Origin: Saprospiraceae bacterium UBA2329
Lineage (GTDB): Bacteria > Bacteroidota > Bacteroidia > Chitinophagales > Saprospiraceae
Length of the DNA stretch: 64,000 bases
Reading direction: 5' to 3'
Assembly: GCA_002344975.1 (NCBI GenBank)
Contig: DDUV01000012.1
Location: 22,492-86,491, forward strand
Part shown: positions 1 through 7,540 of the stretch, piece by piece
Layout of the letters: the number at the start of each line of letters is the position of its first letter
How positions within the stretch are numbered: position 1 is the stretch's first letter
Position numbers and translations under genes: made by a program
Notes under the pieces: generated by a model
Database searches by the model: none
The model's input: only the letters and a program-made list of their open reading frames with translations
Told to the model about the DNA's origin: nothing

Positions 1-43
1 CCCTTCACTACACGTAGAAACTTATAAAAAATTCAACAACCGC

Positions 44-679
44 ATGAGCCTTACCGTCATCATCATTATCCTCACCGCGCTGATTTCCATTCAGGCGTTC
101 AGCAATCCCCAGATACAGCGCCAACTCATTTTCCACCCCGTCACCATGCGCGAAGTGCCGGGCCAGTGGTACCGCTTCCTCTCGCACGGCCTCATTCATG
201 CCGACTGGCAGCACCTGCTCATCAATATGTTTGTGCTGTGGCAATTTGGCAGCATCATCGAGCAGGTTTTTACCAGTGTTTTTGGAGATATGGCGGGCCG
301 GGTGCTTTATATTTTCCTGTACTTCAGTGCCATCGTCATCGCCTCCGTGCCTACTTATTTCAAACATCTCCACAATCCTTCGTACAGCGCATTGGGGGCC
401 TCCGGGGCTACGTCCGCGTTGGTGTTCGGCTACATTTTACTCGATCCCTGGCAGTGGTTTGTATTCCCGCCGCTACCCGCTATTGTACTCGGCGTGGCAT
501 ACTTGTTTTACTCCTCCTACATGGAAAAACGCGGCATGGACAACATCGGCCACAATGCGCACTTCTGGGGCGCGGTTTATGGGACGGCCTTTACGCTCAT
601 TGCGCTTTCATGGGCGCTTCCGCATTTCCTTTCTGATTTTCTTCAGCGACTTTTGGAAGGGCCGACATCGCCGTTTTAG
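44..679 (+). CDS. Rhomboid family intramembrane serine protease
   Basis: 211 residues, mostly membrane segments. The rhomboid signatures are visible: HLLINM near residues 57-62, the nucleophile motif GASG (Ser120), and GHNAHFWGA with the partner His173, giving a Ser-His dyad in the membrane. Family members cut transmembrane segments of substrate proteins inside the inner membrane; the substrate here cannot be told. The length suits a minimal six-helix bacterial rhomboid with no extra cytoplasmic domain. The ATG at 44 starts directly at the first hydrophobic helix. The gene converges on the ABC permease gene with 45 bp between the stops, a gap filled by a short copy of the dispersed hairpin element. 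The upstream neighbour lies outside the window. Confidence 0.93.
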   Translation: MSLTVIIIILTALISIQAFSNPQIQRQLIFHPVTMREVPGQWYRFLSHGLIHADWQHLLINMFVLWQFGSIIEQVFTSVFGDMAGRVLYIFLYFSAIVIASVPTYFKHLHNPSYSALGASGATSALVFGYILLDPWQWFVFPPLPAIVLGVAYLFYSSYMEKRGMDNIGHNAHFWGAVYGTAFTLIALSWALPHFLSDFLQRLLEGPTSPF

Positions 680-687
680 GTCCAATT

Positions 688-738
688 TTTTATGGCGCCC
701 CACGCCACCGGCGCCATTCCGTTTCTATCCCTGGCGCG
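688..738 (+). repeat. Dispersed hairpin element, short copy C
   Basis: A 51-bp copy of the element also found at 3288-3475 and 24781-24921. It holds a perfect 8-bp stem (ATGGCGCC at 692-699, GGCGCCAT at 710-717) and ends in TATCCCTGGCGCG (726-738), which matches TGTCCCTGGCGCG at the ends of the longer copies. GGCGCCCCACGCC is identical to the other end of copy A, so this looks like a deletion derivative in which the two ends are joined. It lies between convergent genes and runs into the 3' end of the ABC permease gene, whose stop codon lies inside it. A T-tract precedes the hairpin, so it is not a standard terminator for the + strand. Confidence 0.7.
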
Positions 739-2014
739 ACCGGCGTTGGGGGTTCATGGCTTCGCTGAGGCCCTCGCCCAATAAATTGAAAATGGTGACG
801 GTGATAAAAATGGCCAGCCCCGGCCCCAATGCCAGCCACCAGGCCCGGAAATTGCTGCGCGCCACATTCAGCATGGTGCCCCAGGTTACTTCCTCCGGCG
901 ACAAGCCGATGCCGAGAAACGACAAAAACGCCTCCAGCAAAATAGCGCCCGCTATGCCGAAAGCCAACGCAATCAGCACCGGCCCAAGGGCATTGGGCGC
1001 CGCATGACGCCACAAAATCCGCCACTCGCTCAGGCCCAGCACCCGCGCCGATTCTATATAACCCAGACTGCGGATGCGCAACAACTCCGCCCGGATGAAC
1101 CGCGCAATGCCCGTCCAGCGTATCAGCCCGATGATGAGCATGGTGGCCAACAGGGAGGGTTTGTGCAACACCGCCGCTACCGACAGCAACAGCAACAGCG
1201 CCGGTATGGAATTCATCACTTCTATGAGGCGCAGCACCAGCATGTCGGCAGGCAGATAAACGCGGCGTTTCAGGAAGGGATTTTTGGACAATAGCCAAGA
1301 CAAAGCATTGGCGATCAATAGTATAGTTGCAAAAATAAGCACAGCCTGCCCCCATCCGCGAAAAGCGCCGTCGGGGCCGGGCACGGTAGCATAAAACAGC
1401 CCTGCCGCCCCTCCGATCAAATTCAACACCACGCCCGCGATGGAAACTTTGAGGCCACGGTCGCCGAAAAAACCGGCCACCGCCCCCAGCAAAATGCCGA
1501 TGAGCAGCGCCACCCCCATCGAAACCAAACCCACCAGCATGGCCGTACGCGCGCCCCAGATCATGCCCGCCGCCACATCGCGCCCGATCTGATCGGTGCC
1601 CATCCAGTGCCGGTAGCGCCACGATTCGACGCGTTGCCTGCCGAAAGGACTGACGTAGTTGAAGTTCTTTTTGTCTAAGGCTTGGGGGGAATAAGGTATT
1701 GGGGGAAACACGACGCGCTCGTAGCTGAGGTTCTTCCAGTCGCCGCCGGCCAATGCGCCGTCCCAGCGCGCCCAACCCGCTACTACTAAGTAATGGCGCA
1801 ATACGGGAAAGTAAGTTTGACCCTCGATGCGGCAGTAAAGCGGCTTTTCATTGGCAATAAAATCGGCAAAAACAGCAAAAAACAACAGCACCCACAACAT
1901 GCGCAAAGACCAGCGCATGGCGCGCCGCTGCCGCAAGAGTTCCCACACCGATGCCTCGCCCGGCCCGCCGGCAGGCAGGATGGAACTCAGGATGGAAAGC
2001 GGGCGGAATCGCAT
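725..2014 (-). CDS. ABC transporter permease, DppC/OppC type (peptide/nickel family)
   Basis: 429 residues with an N-terminal membrane helix, a long insert (about residues 55-140), then the BPD_transp_1 permease core. The core begins near HWMGTDQIGRDVAAG, the usual motif of DppC/OppC proteins. The EAA loop that contacts the ATPase is clear near residue 319 (ESARVLGLSEWRILW, then HAAPN). The family imports di- or oligopeptides, or nickel, across the inner membrane. No partner permease, ATPase or binding protein is present nearby, so this is an isolated component whose partners must lie elsewhere. It is transcribed divergently from the glycosyltransferase gene. The last codons and the stop lie in a copy of the dispersed hairpin element, which suggests the C-terminus was remodelled by it. 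The ATG at 2014 fits a short cytoplasmic N-terminus. Confidence 0.9.
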   Translation of the reverse strand: MRFRPLSILSSILPAGGPGEASVWELLRQRRAMRWSLRMLWVLLFFAVFADFIANEKPLYCRIEGQTYFPVLRHYLVVAGWARWDGALAGGDWKNLSYERVVFPPIPYSPQALDKKNFNYVSPFGRQRVESWRYRHWMGTDQIGRDVAAGMIWGARTAMLVGLVSMGVALLIGILLGAVAGFFGDRGLKVSIAGVVLNLIGGAAGLFYATVPGPDGAFRGWGQAVLIFATILLIANALSWLLSKNPFLKRRVYLPADMLVLRLIEVMNSIPALLLLLSVAAVLHKPSLLATMLIIGLIRWTGIARFIRAELLRIRSLGYIESARVLGLSEWRILWRHAAPNALGPVLIALAFGIAGAILLEAFLSFLGIGLSPEEVTWGTMLNVARSNFRAWWLALGPGLAIFITVTIFNLLGEGLSEAMNPQRRSRQG

Positions 2015-2090
2015 GGGAAGAGGCGTTTTTTTAGTGCATGGGGCAGCCGCAGTCGCCGGAGCGACACGCAGAAATCACACATATTAAACA

Positions 2091-2098
2091 CAAACTTA
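2091..2098 (-). promoter_or_regulatory. Candidate -7 promoter box for the ABC permease gene
   Basis: TAAGTTTG on the minus strand matches the Bacteroidota -7 consensus TAnnTTTG and lies about 77 bp upstream of the permease start, in the divergent spacer. No convincing -33 TTTG at the right distance was seen. Confidence 0.35.
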
Positions 2099-2133
2099 AC
2101 AGCCAGTAAATGATTCGAGACTTCATGTCGTTG

Positions 2134-2141
2134 TACTTTTG
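2134..2141 (+). promoter_or_regulatory. Candidate -7 promoter box for the glycosyltransferase gene
   Basis: TACTTTTG matches TAnnTTTG exactly and ends 32 bp before the ATG at 2174. The same octamer occurs at a similar distance before hypC (13074-13081). The -33 box is weak. Confidence 0.4.
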
Positions 2142-2173
2142 TTCCATTTATTTCACCGACGCAAATGTAAACA

Positions 2174-3277
2174 ATGAGCAACAAACTTCGCATTCTTGTA
2201 GCGCCTTTAGACTGGGGCATTGGCCATGCTACCCGCTGTGTGCCCATTATTCGTGAACTTTTGCGACAGGGCGCCGAGGTCTATATCGCCTCCAATGGCC
2301 GCCCGCTCAAGGTATTACAGCGGGAGTTTCCCGAATTGCCCACCCTCACGCTGCCCCGCTACGATGTGAAATATCCTTTCCGCAGCATCATTCTGAACAT
2401 GCTGTTGCAACTGCCCCGCCTGCTGTGGGCCATCTTTGCCGAGCATCGTATGGTGGACCGCTGGGTGCGCAGGTATGGTTTTGACGGCATCATCACCGAC
2501 AACCGTCTGGGCTGCTATTCCCGCCGGGTGCCTACTGTTTTCATCACCCATCAGGTACACCTCAAAGCGCCCGATGAAAACATAGCCCGCTTCACCAATC
2601 GCATCAATCATTCCTTCATGCGCCGCTATGGCCGCTGCTGGATTCCCGACTGGGACGGCTCGCAAAGTCTTTCCGGCACGCTTTCGCGCCCGTCGGCACA
2701 CCCGCACACCGTTTACACTGGCCCACTGACGAGGCTGCGACCTGTGCAGTCAGCAATAAAATACGATGTGCTGGTGCTGTTGTCGGGCCCTGAACCTCAG
2801 CGCACTTATGTAGAAAAAGCCATCCTGAAACAAGCCGCCGGGCTGCCGTACAATATGCTGTTGGTGCAGGGCAAACCCGAAACCGACCATACCATACAAG
2901 GCCTTGACAATGTGGAAATCGTACCCTTTTTGGATGCGCCCGAACTGAGCCGGGCCATGGCCGAATCGCGCATGGTGGTGTGCCGTTCGGGGTACAGCAC
3001 GGTGATGGATCTGGCGGTGCTGGGCAAAAGAGCGCTGTACATTCCCACGCCGGGCCAGCCTGAGCAGGAGTATTTGGCGGAATACCTCGGCGAAAGGGGC
3101 GCGTCGTTGTGGCAGGATCAGGAAGAGATTCGATTGGCCGAGGGCATAGCCGGGGTGCTGGCACTGCCGGAGCCGGATATGTCGTTGGTGAGCCGGCGTT
3201 TGCTGGAAACGGCGGTGCGCGATTTTTTGCCGGCGGCTTCGCCTTCGGAAGATCAGATGAGTTGGGCGACGGCGTGA
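2174..3277 (+). CDS. GT28/MurG-like glycosyltransferase
   Basis: 367 residues with the two-lobe layout of GT-B enzymes. The N-terminal nucleotide-fold loop GIGHATR is at residues 15-21, and the C-terminal donor-site motif RSGYSTVMDLAVLGK begins near residue 271, followed by PTPGQPEQEYLA. This resembles the MurG/GT28 C-terminal domain. It probably transfers a sugar from a nucleotide sugar at the inner face of the membrane. It is not MurG itself: the acceptor half differs and the length and context do not fit a cell-wall cluster. The acceptor is unknown. The last codons precede copy A of the dispersed hairpin element by about 10 bp. The ATG at 2174 is the only good start before the Rossmann-like beta strand. 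Confidence 0.8.
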   Translation: MSNKLRILVAPLDWGIGHATRCVPIIRELLRQGAEVYIASNGRPLKVLQREFPELPTLTLPRYDVKYPFRSIILNMLLQLPRLLWAIFAEHRMVDRWVRRYGFDGIITDNRLGCYSRRVPTVFITHQVHLKAPDENIARFTNRINHSFMRRYGRCWIPDWDGSQSLSGTLSRPSAHPHTVYTGPLTRLRPVQSAIKYDVLVLLSGPEPQRTYVEKAILKQAAGLPYNMLLVQGKPETDHTIQGLDNVEIVPFLDAPELSRAMAESRMVVCRSGYSTVMDLAVLGKRALYIPTPGQPEQEYLAEYLGERGASLWQDQEEIRLAEGIAGVLALPEPDMSLVSRRLLETAVRDFLPAASPSEDQMSWATA

Positions 3278-3287
3278 GGCAGGCGAG

Positions 3288-3475
3288 CGCGCCAGGGACA
3301 GCAGCGGTATGGCGGCATGCGGGGCATAGAGCTGTTAGCTTTAGCATGGCAACAGCCGGAAAAGCTAACAGCTCTGCGCGGTGGCCGCCATAATAGCGGA
3401 TGGCCCGCCACGCCACCTGTGGCACCCTGCGTTGACTGTGCCCGGGTGGCCTCCTGCGGCGTGGGGCGCCCCCAA
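3288..3475 (-). repeat. Dispersed hairpin element, long copy A (fills the 3278-3590 spacer)
   Basis: A 188-bp GC-rich element read on the minus strand. It runs from TTGGGGGCGCCCC (revcomp of 3463-3475) to TGTCCCTGGCGCG (revcomp of 3288-3300). It contains an outer 9-bp stem (3308-3316 with 3384-3392) enclosing a perfect 15-bp inverted repeat (3328-3342 with 3361-3375, core AGAGCTGTTAGC). Its middle part, including CGGGCCATCCG and a CAGGGTGnCACAGG block, is shared with copy B at 24781-24921. The rest of this 313-bp gap (3476-3590) is AT-rich with a small TGAAAAAT palindrome near 3495-3512 and no gene. Confidence 0.8.
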
Positions 3476-3590
3476 TAAATCCTGGACTTTTTTCTGAAAA
3501 ATTATTTTTCAAGGTTGTGTTTTCAAAAAAAACCTAATTTTAACGGCGAATTAGTAACCATCATTCTCTTACGAAAACACAGTCAAAAGC

Positions 3591-5150
3591 ATGAGTGCAG
3601 GATTAATTACTCTGATCGTGGGTTGGGTATTTGTTTTGGTGTGGGTGCCTTTTGTGGTACTTTCCCAAAGAAAAATGCACCCCAAAGAATTGTTCACCCT
3701 CTTCTTTGCCGAGATGTGGGAGCGCTTTTCCTTTTATGGTATGCGCGCCTTCCTCATTTTGTACATGGCATCCGAAATTTTCAAACAATTTGGCCAGACC
3801 GACGCCGACACGAAATCGTATGGTGTGTATGGCGCCTTCAACGCTTTGCTGTACGCCGCCCCCATTGTGGGCGGGATGCTGGCCGACCGGATGATCGGCT
3901 TCCGCAAGGCAGTTATGTTGGGTGGTATTTTCATGGCGCTGGGGCAGTTTACGCTGGCGGCCAACGCCTCCATGGGCAGCCAGTCGCTCTTGTTTTATGG
4001 CGGTTTGGGCCTGCTGGCGGTGGGCAACGGCTTTTTTAAGCCCAATATTTCCAGCTTCCTCGGCACTTTCTACGACCGCAACGACAACCGCAAAGACGGT
4101 GCTTTCACCATCTTTTATATGGGCATCAACGTGGGCGCGTTTCTGGCCCCGATCACTTGCGGTTATCTGGCTCGCGAGGTACACTACTCGCTGGGCTTTT
4201 TGGCGGCAGGCGTAGGTATGTTGCTTGGCTTGGTTGTATTTTGGAACAACATCCCCAAAGACAAAGGCAATGCTCCTGATCCCGTGGCGGCGGCCAAGGC
4301 GGTATTCATGGGTTTGAATCGCTTTTGGGTTATTGTGGCTGCGTCGCTGGCGTTCATTCCCGTTTTTGCACTCTTGATCGGCGCTGAAAAAGTGACCAAC
4401 TGGATTCTCATTATCGCAGGTTTGGGCGTTATCGGCTATCTTATTTTCTCAGCGCTTTCCTCTGAGGACAAGAAAGAGGGCCAACGTTTGCTGGTGTTCA
4501 TTGTGCTGTTCTTCTTCCACATGATCTTCTGGACCTTGTTTGAACAGGCGGGCGGATCGCTCAACATCCTCACCGACCGGTATGTGAATAAAATGGGCAT
4601 TGAAACCTCGCAGTTCCAGTCTGTCAACCCGCTGTTTATCATCCTTTTAGCCCCTGTCTTCACCTGGATATGGACGCAATTGGGCAAGCGAAAGCAGGAG
4701 CCGCGCACGCCGATGAAATTCGTTTTTGCCCTGCTGCAAATGGCCTTAGGTTATTTCATCATTGTGATCGGCGCCAAATCCGTACTGGGCGATGTGGACA
4801 ACGGCGGCATGATTCCGCTCTACTTCCTGCTGTTCATGTATTTGTTCCATACCACAGGCGAATTGAGCCTCTCTCCGGTGGGGCTTTCGGTAGTGACCAA
4901 ACTCTCCCCGGCCAAAACAGTAGGCTTTGTAATGGGGTCCTGGTTCCTCTCCATCGCTTTCGCGCATAAGATCGGCGGCTATCTCGGCCAATTGATCGCT
5001 ACGCCACAGGAAGGCGCTTCCAAAGCGAGCGAACTGACTGCCTTCATCAATGTGTATATGAACTGGGGTGTGTACTTGGTATTGGGTTGCGCCCTTCTGT
5101 TGTTGTTGCTTACTCCTGTGCTCAAAAAGTGGATGCACGGCGTGCATTAA
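3591..5150 (+). CDS. POT/PTR family proton-coupled oligopeptide transporter
   Basis: 519 residues and about 12-14 membrane helices, the usual size for a bacterial POT transporter. The family motif ExxERFxYYG appears as EMWERFSFYG (residues 41-50), whose charged residues couple proton movement to transport. The second PTR2 signature region (FYMGINVGAFLAP) follows at about residue 180. It imports di- and tripeptides with protons across the inner membrane. It is followed by an OPT transporter and a secreted M14 carboxypeptidase on the same strand, which suggests a peptide-utilisation group, although a strong terminator separates it from the OPT gene. The first helix begins at the ATG at 3591, supporting that start. 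Confidence 0.95.
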   Translation: MSAGLITLIVGWVFVLVWVPFVVLSQRKMHPKELFTLFFAEMWERFSFYGMRAFLILYMASEIFKQFGQTDADTKSYGVYGAFNALLYAAPIVGGMLADRMIGFRKAVMLGGIFMALGQFTLAANASMGSQSLLFYGGLGLLAVGNGFFKPNISSFLGTFYDRNDNRKDGAFTIFYMGINVGAFLAPITCGYLAREVHYSLGFLAAGVGMLLGLVVFWNNIPKDKGNAPDPVAAAKAVFMGLNRFWVIVAASLAFIPVFALLIGAEKVTNWILIIAGLGVIGYLIFSALSSEDKKEGQRLLVFIVLFFFHMIFWTLFEQAGGSLNILTDRYVNKMGIETSQFQSVNPLFIILLAPVFTWIWTQLGKRKQEPRTPMKFVFALLQMALGYFIIVIGAKSVLGDVDNGGMIPLYFLLFMYLFHTTGELSLSPVGLSVVTKLSPAKTVGFVMGSWFLSIAFAHKIGGYLGQLIATPQEGASKASELTAFINVYMNWGVYLVLGCALLLLLLTPVLKKWMHGVH

Positions 5151-5171
5151 GCATTGAGCACAACGCCAACC

Positions 5172-5248
5172 AACGCCGGAGGGAGCAATTTTGTACCGAG
5201 GAAAAAAAGTCGGGTTTCAAAATTTCTGCCTCCGGCGTTTTTGTTTTT
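5172..5248 (+). terminator. Nested-hairpin terminator after the POT gene
   Basis: A perfect 11-bp stem (AACGCCGGAGG at 5172-5182, CCTCCGGCGTT at 5229-5239) is followed by a T-rich tail (5238-5248). The large loop holds a second perfect 7-bp stem (AATTTTG at 5187-5193, CAAAATT at 5218-5224) and a third 4-bp stem. It begins 21 bp after the POT stop codon. Confidence 0.85.
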
Positions 5249-5280
5249 ATCATTGAGTCAGTCATTTAAAATCACCATAT

Positions 5281-5406
5281 AGCTTCAAGCCATAAGTCGT
5301 AAGCCGCAAGCCGGGTGATTCAAAGGTGTAAGTTTTTTCATCCCGGGAAAGCGATAGGTGGTTCAATGCACAGCTTGTAGCTTGTAGCTTAAGGCCGGCA
5401 GCCGAT
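5281..5406. repeat. Two heptamer-period simple repeat tracts
   Basis: Five consecutive 7-mers of the form AGnnnnA (5281-5315: agcttca, agccata, agtcgta, agccgca, agccggg) and, 56 bp later, five more (5372-5406: agcttgt twice, agcttaa, ggccggc, agccgat). The spacer between the POT and OPT genes holds no gene. Similar 7-nt tracts occur at 17973-18000, 19837-19871 and 21213-21289. Confidence 0.7.
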
Positions 5407-5444
5407 GATTCCAACCTGAAAGAAACTCGAAAAACATCCTAATC

Positions 5445-7406
5445 ATGGAAAACCAACAACAAGACTTCAAACCGTACATCTCGGCCAAGGACTTCATACC
5501 GGAGTTTACGCTCAAGGCCATTTTGCTCGGTTCCTTCTTCGGCGTGCTGTTTGGCGCAGCCACCGTTTATCTCGGCCTCAAAGTGGGCCTCACCGTGAGC
5601 GCCTCCATACCCATTGCCGTATTGGCCATTTCCATTTTCAAAAAAATAGGCAAGGCCACCATTTTGGAGAGCAACATCGTGCAGACCATCGGCTCGGCCG
5701 GCGAATCGGTTGCTGCCGGCGTGGTGTTCACGCTGCCCGCGCTGCTGTTCCTCACCGGCGGACGCGCGTATTTCCAATACTTCCAGATATTTGTGCTGGC
5801 CCTCATCGGCGGCATATTGGGCGTGTTGTTCATGGTGCCGCTGCGCCGTTCGCTCATCGTGAAAGAGCACGGCAAACTCCCCTACCCCGAAGGCACGGCC
5901 TGCGCCGACGTGCTGGTAGCCGGTGAAAAGGGCGGCAAATTGGCCCAAAAAGTGTATTACGGTTTGGGCGTGGCGTTTTTGTACAAACTCCTCATGTCCA
6001 TCATCGGCTTGTGGAAAGACGTGCCCACGCTGCTGTTCAAGCGCGGCAGTTCGCTACCCAACGGCTCGGTGAGCGCCGAAATCACGCCCGAACTGCTCGG
6101 CGTAGGCTACATCATCGGGCCGCGCATAGCCGGCATCATGGCAGCCGGCGGCGTATTGTCGTGGTTGGTGCTCATTCCGCTCATCACCATTTTCGGCGAC
6201 GGCCTGGCCGGCCCCCTGGCGCCTGAAATGACCCAACGCATTGCCGATATGGGGCCGGGCGACATCTGGAACCGCTACATCCGCTATATCGGCGCCGGCG
6301 CGGTCACCTTCGGCGGCTTGGTCACGCTCATCAAAACCATTCCCACCATCGTCAGCGCCTTCCGCGATTCTTTCAAAGACCTCAAAGAAAGCAGAGCCTC
6401 CAAAGGCGTGCAGCGCGAGCGCACCGAACGCGACATCCCCTTGGTGTATGTGCTGGTGGGTAGCGCCGTGTTGCTGGTGCTGATGACCATACTGCCCAAT
6501 GTGCCCACCAATTTCCTCTCGGCCATGCTCATCATCGTGTTCGGCTTTTTCTTCGTCACGGTGTCTTCGCGCATTGTGGGCCTCATCGGTTCGTCTTCCA
6601 ATCCCATTTCCGGTATGACCATTGCCACCCTCATGGCCACCTCGCTCATTTTCCTCGGCGTGGGCTGGAGCGGCGACGCGTACCAACCCATTGCTTTGGT
6701 GGTAGGCTCCATCGTGTGCATCGCTGCGGCCAACGCGGGCGCCACATCCCAAGACCTGAAAACCGGCTACATCGTGGGCGCTACGCCCGTCAAACAGCAG
6801 TTGGGCCTCATCATCGGGGTGCTGGTTTCGGTGGTGGTCATCGGTTTCACCATGTTGTTGCTGGAGCGCACCATCGGCATCGGCGAGGCCACAGCGGAGC
6901 ATCCCAACCCGCTGCCCGCCCCGCAAGCCACGCTCATGGCCACCGTCATCAAGGGCTTGTTGAGCCAAAACCTGCCCTGGGGATTGGTCATCGCGGGTAT
7001 GGGCATTGCCGCCGTGGTAGAGTTGTGCGGCGTCAATTCGCTGGCATTTGCCGTGGGCGCTTACCTGCCGCTTTCCACCTCCACGCCTTTGCTGGCCGGC
7101 GGTTTTGTAAAATGGATAGCCGACAAGATCAACAAATCCGACAAAGAAGAATCCGACATCGGGCCGGGCGCGCTGTTCAGTTCGGGCCTCATCGCCGGCG
7201 GCGCCATCATGGGCATCGTCATCGCCATCCTCATCGGCAGCACCTACGGAGTGGACGCAGAGGGCAAGCCGCGCTCCTTGCTCAGCTACCTCAACATTGG
7301 TCTGGGCGAAAGCCTCGGCAGCGGCGGCGATCTGCTGGGCCTCATCGCCTTTGTGTTGCTGGGCGCAGTGTTGTTGCGCTTTGCCACGCAGAAGGAGAAG
7401 GCATAG
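5445..7406 (+). CDS. OPT family oligopeptide transporter
   Basis: 653 residues of dense membrane segments with short loops, the normal length of a bacterial OPT/YSL protein. The N-terminal family region is recognisable (GSFFGVLFGAATVYLGLKVG near residue 29, then GKATILESNIVQTIGSAGES). Family members import oligopeptides or metal-peptide complexes with protons. The bacterial branch is poorly studied, so the substrate is open. The gene lies between the POT transporter and the M14 carboxypeptidase and has its own terminator at 7482-7520. The ATG at 5445 gives a short polar N-terminus before the first helix. Confidence 0.93.
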   Translation: MENQQQDFKPYISAKDFIPEFTLKAILLGSFFGVLFGAATVYLGLKVGLTVSASIPIAVLAISIFKKIGKATILESNIVQTIGSAGESVAAGVVFTLPALLFLTGGRAYFQYFQIFVLALIGGILGVLFMVPLRRSLIVKEHGKLPYPEGTACADVLVAGEKGGKLAQKVYYGLGVAFLYKLLMSIIGLWKDVPTLLFKRGSSLPNGSVSAEITPELLGVGYIIGPRIAGIMAAGGVLSWLVLIPLITIFGDGLAGPLAPEMTQRIADMGPGDIWNRYIRYIGAGAVTFGGLVTLIKTIPTIVSAFRDSFKDLKESRASKGVQRERTERDIPLVYVLVGSAVLLVLMTILPNVPTNFLSAMLIIVFGFFFVTVSSRIVGLIGSSSNPISGMTIATLMATSLIFLGVGWSGDAYQPIALVVGSIVCIAAANAGATSQDLKTGYIVGATPVKQQLGLIIGVLVSVVVIGFTMLLLERTIGIGEATAEHPNPLPAPQATLMATVIKGLLSQNLPWGLVIAGMGIAAVVELCGVNSLAFAVGAYLPLSTSTPLLAGGFVKWIADKINKSDKEESDIGPGALFSSGLIAGGAIMGIVIAILIGSTYGVDAEGKPRSLLSYLNIGLGESLGSGGDLLGLIAFVLLGAVLLRFATQKEKA

Positions 7407-7481
7407 GTATGCCCATCGTGGCCATTTTTACCAGAGACAGAAAAAAGTCGTAAGCCATTTCCAAAAAAATTTGTTCCTTTC

Positions 7482-7520
7482 CGCAGCTTTGGGGTTCATT
7501 CTTCAAAGCTGCGTTTTTTT
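7482..7520 (+). terminator. Rho-independent terminator after the OPT gene
   Basis: A perfect 10-bp stem (CGCAGCTTTG at 7482-7491, CAAAGCTGCG at 7504-7513) with a 12-nt loop and seven Ts (7514-7520). It lies just 20 bp upstream of the M14 peptidase start, so that gene probably needs its own promoter or depends on read-through. Confidence 0.9.
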
Positions 7521-7540
7521 AGCAAAACATACCAGCTACC

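Noticed and set aside
692..717. Hairpin between rhomboid and ABC permease genes as a normal terminator
   Set aside because: No T-run follows on either strand; it is better explained as part of the dispersed element.
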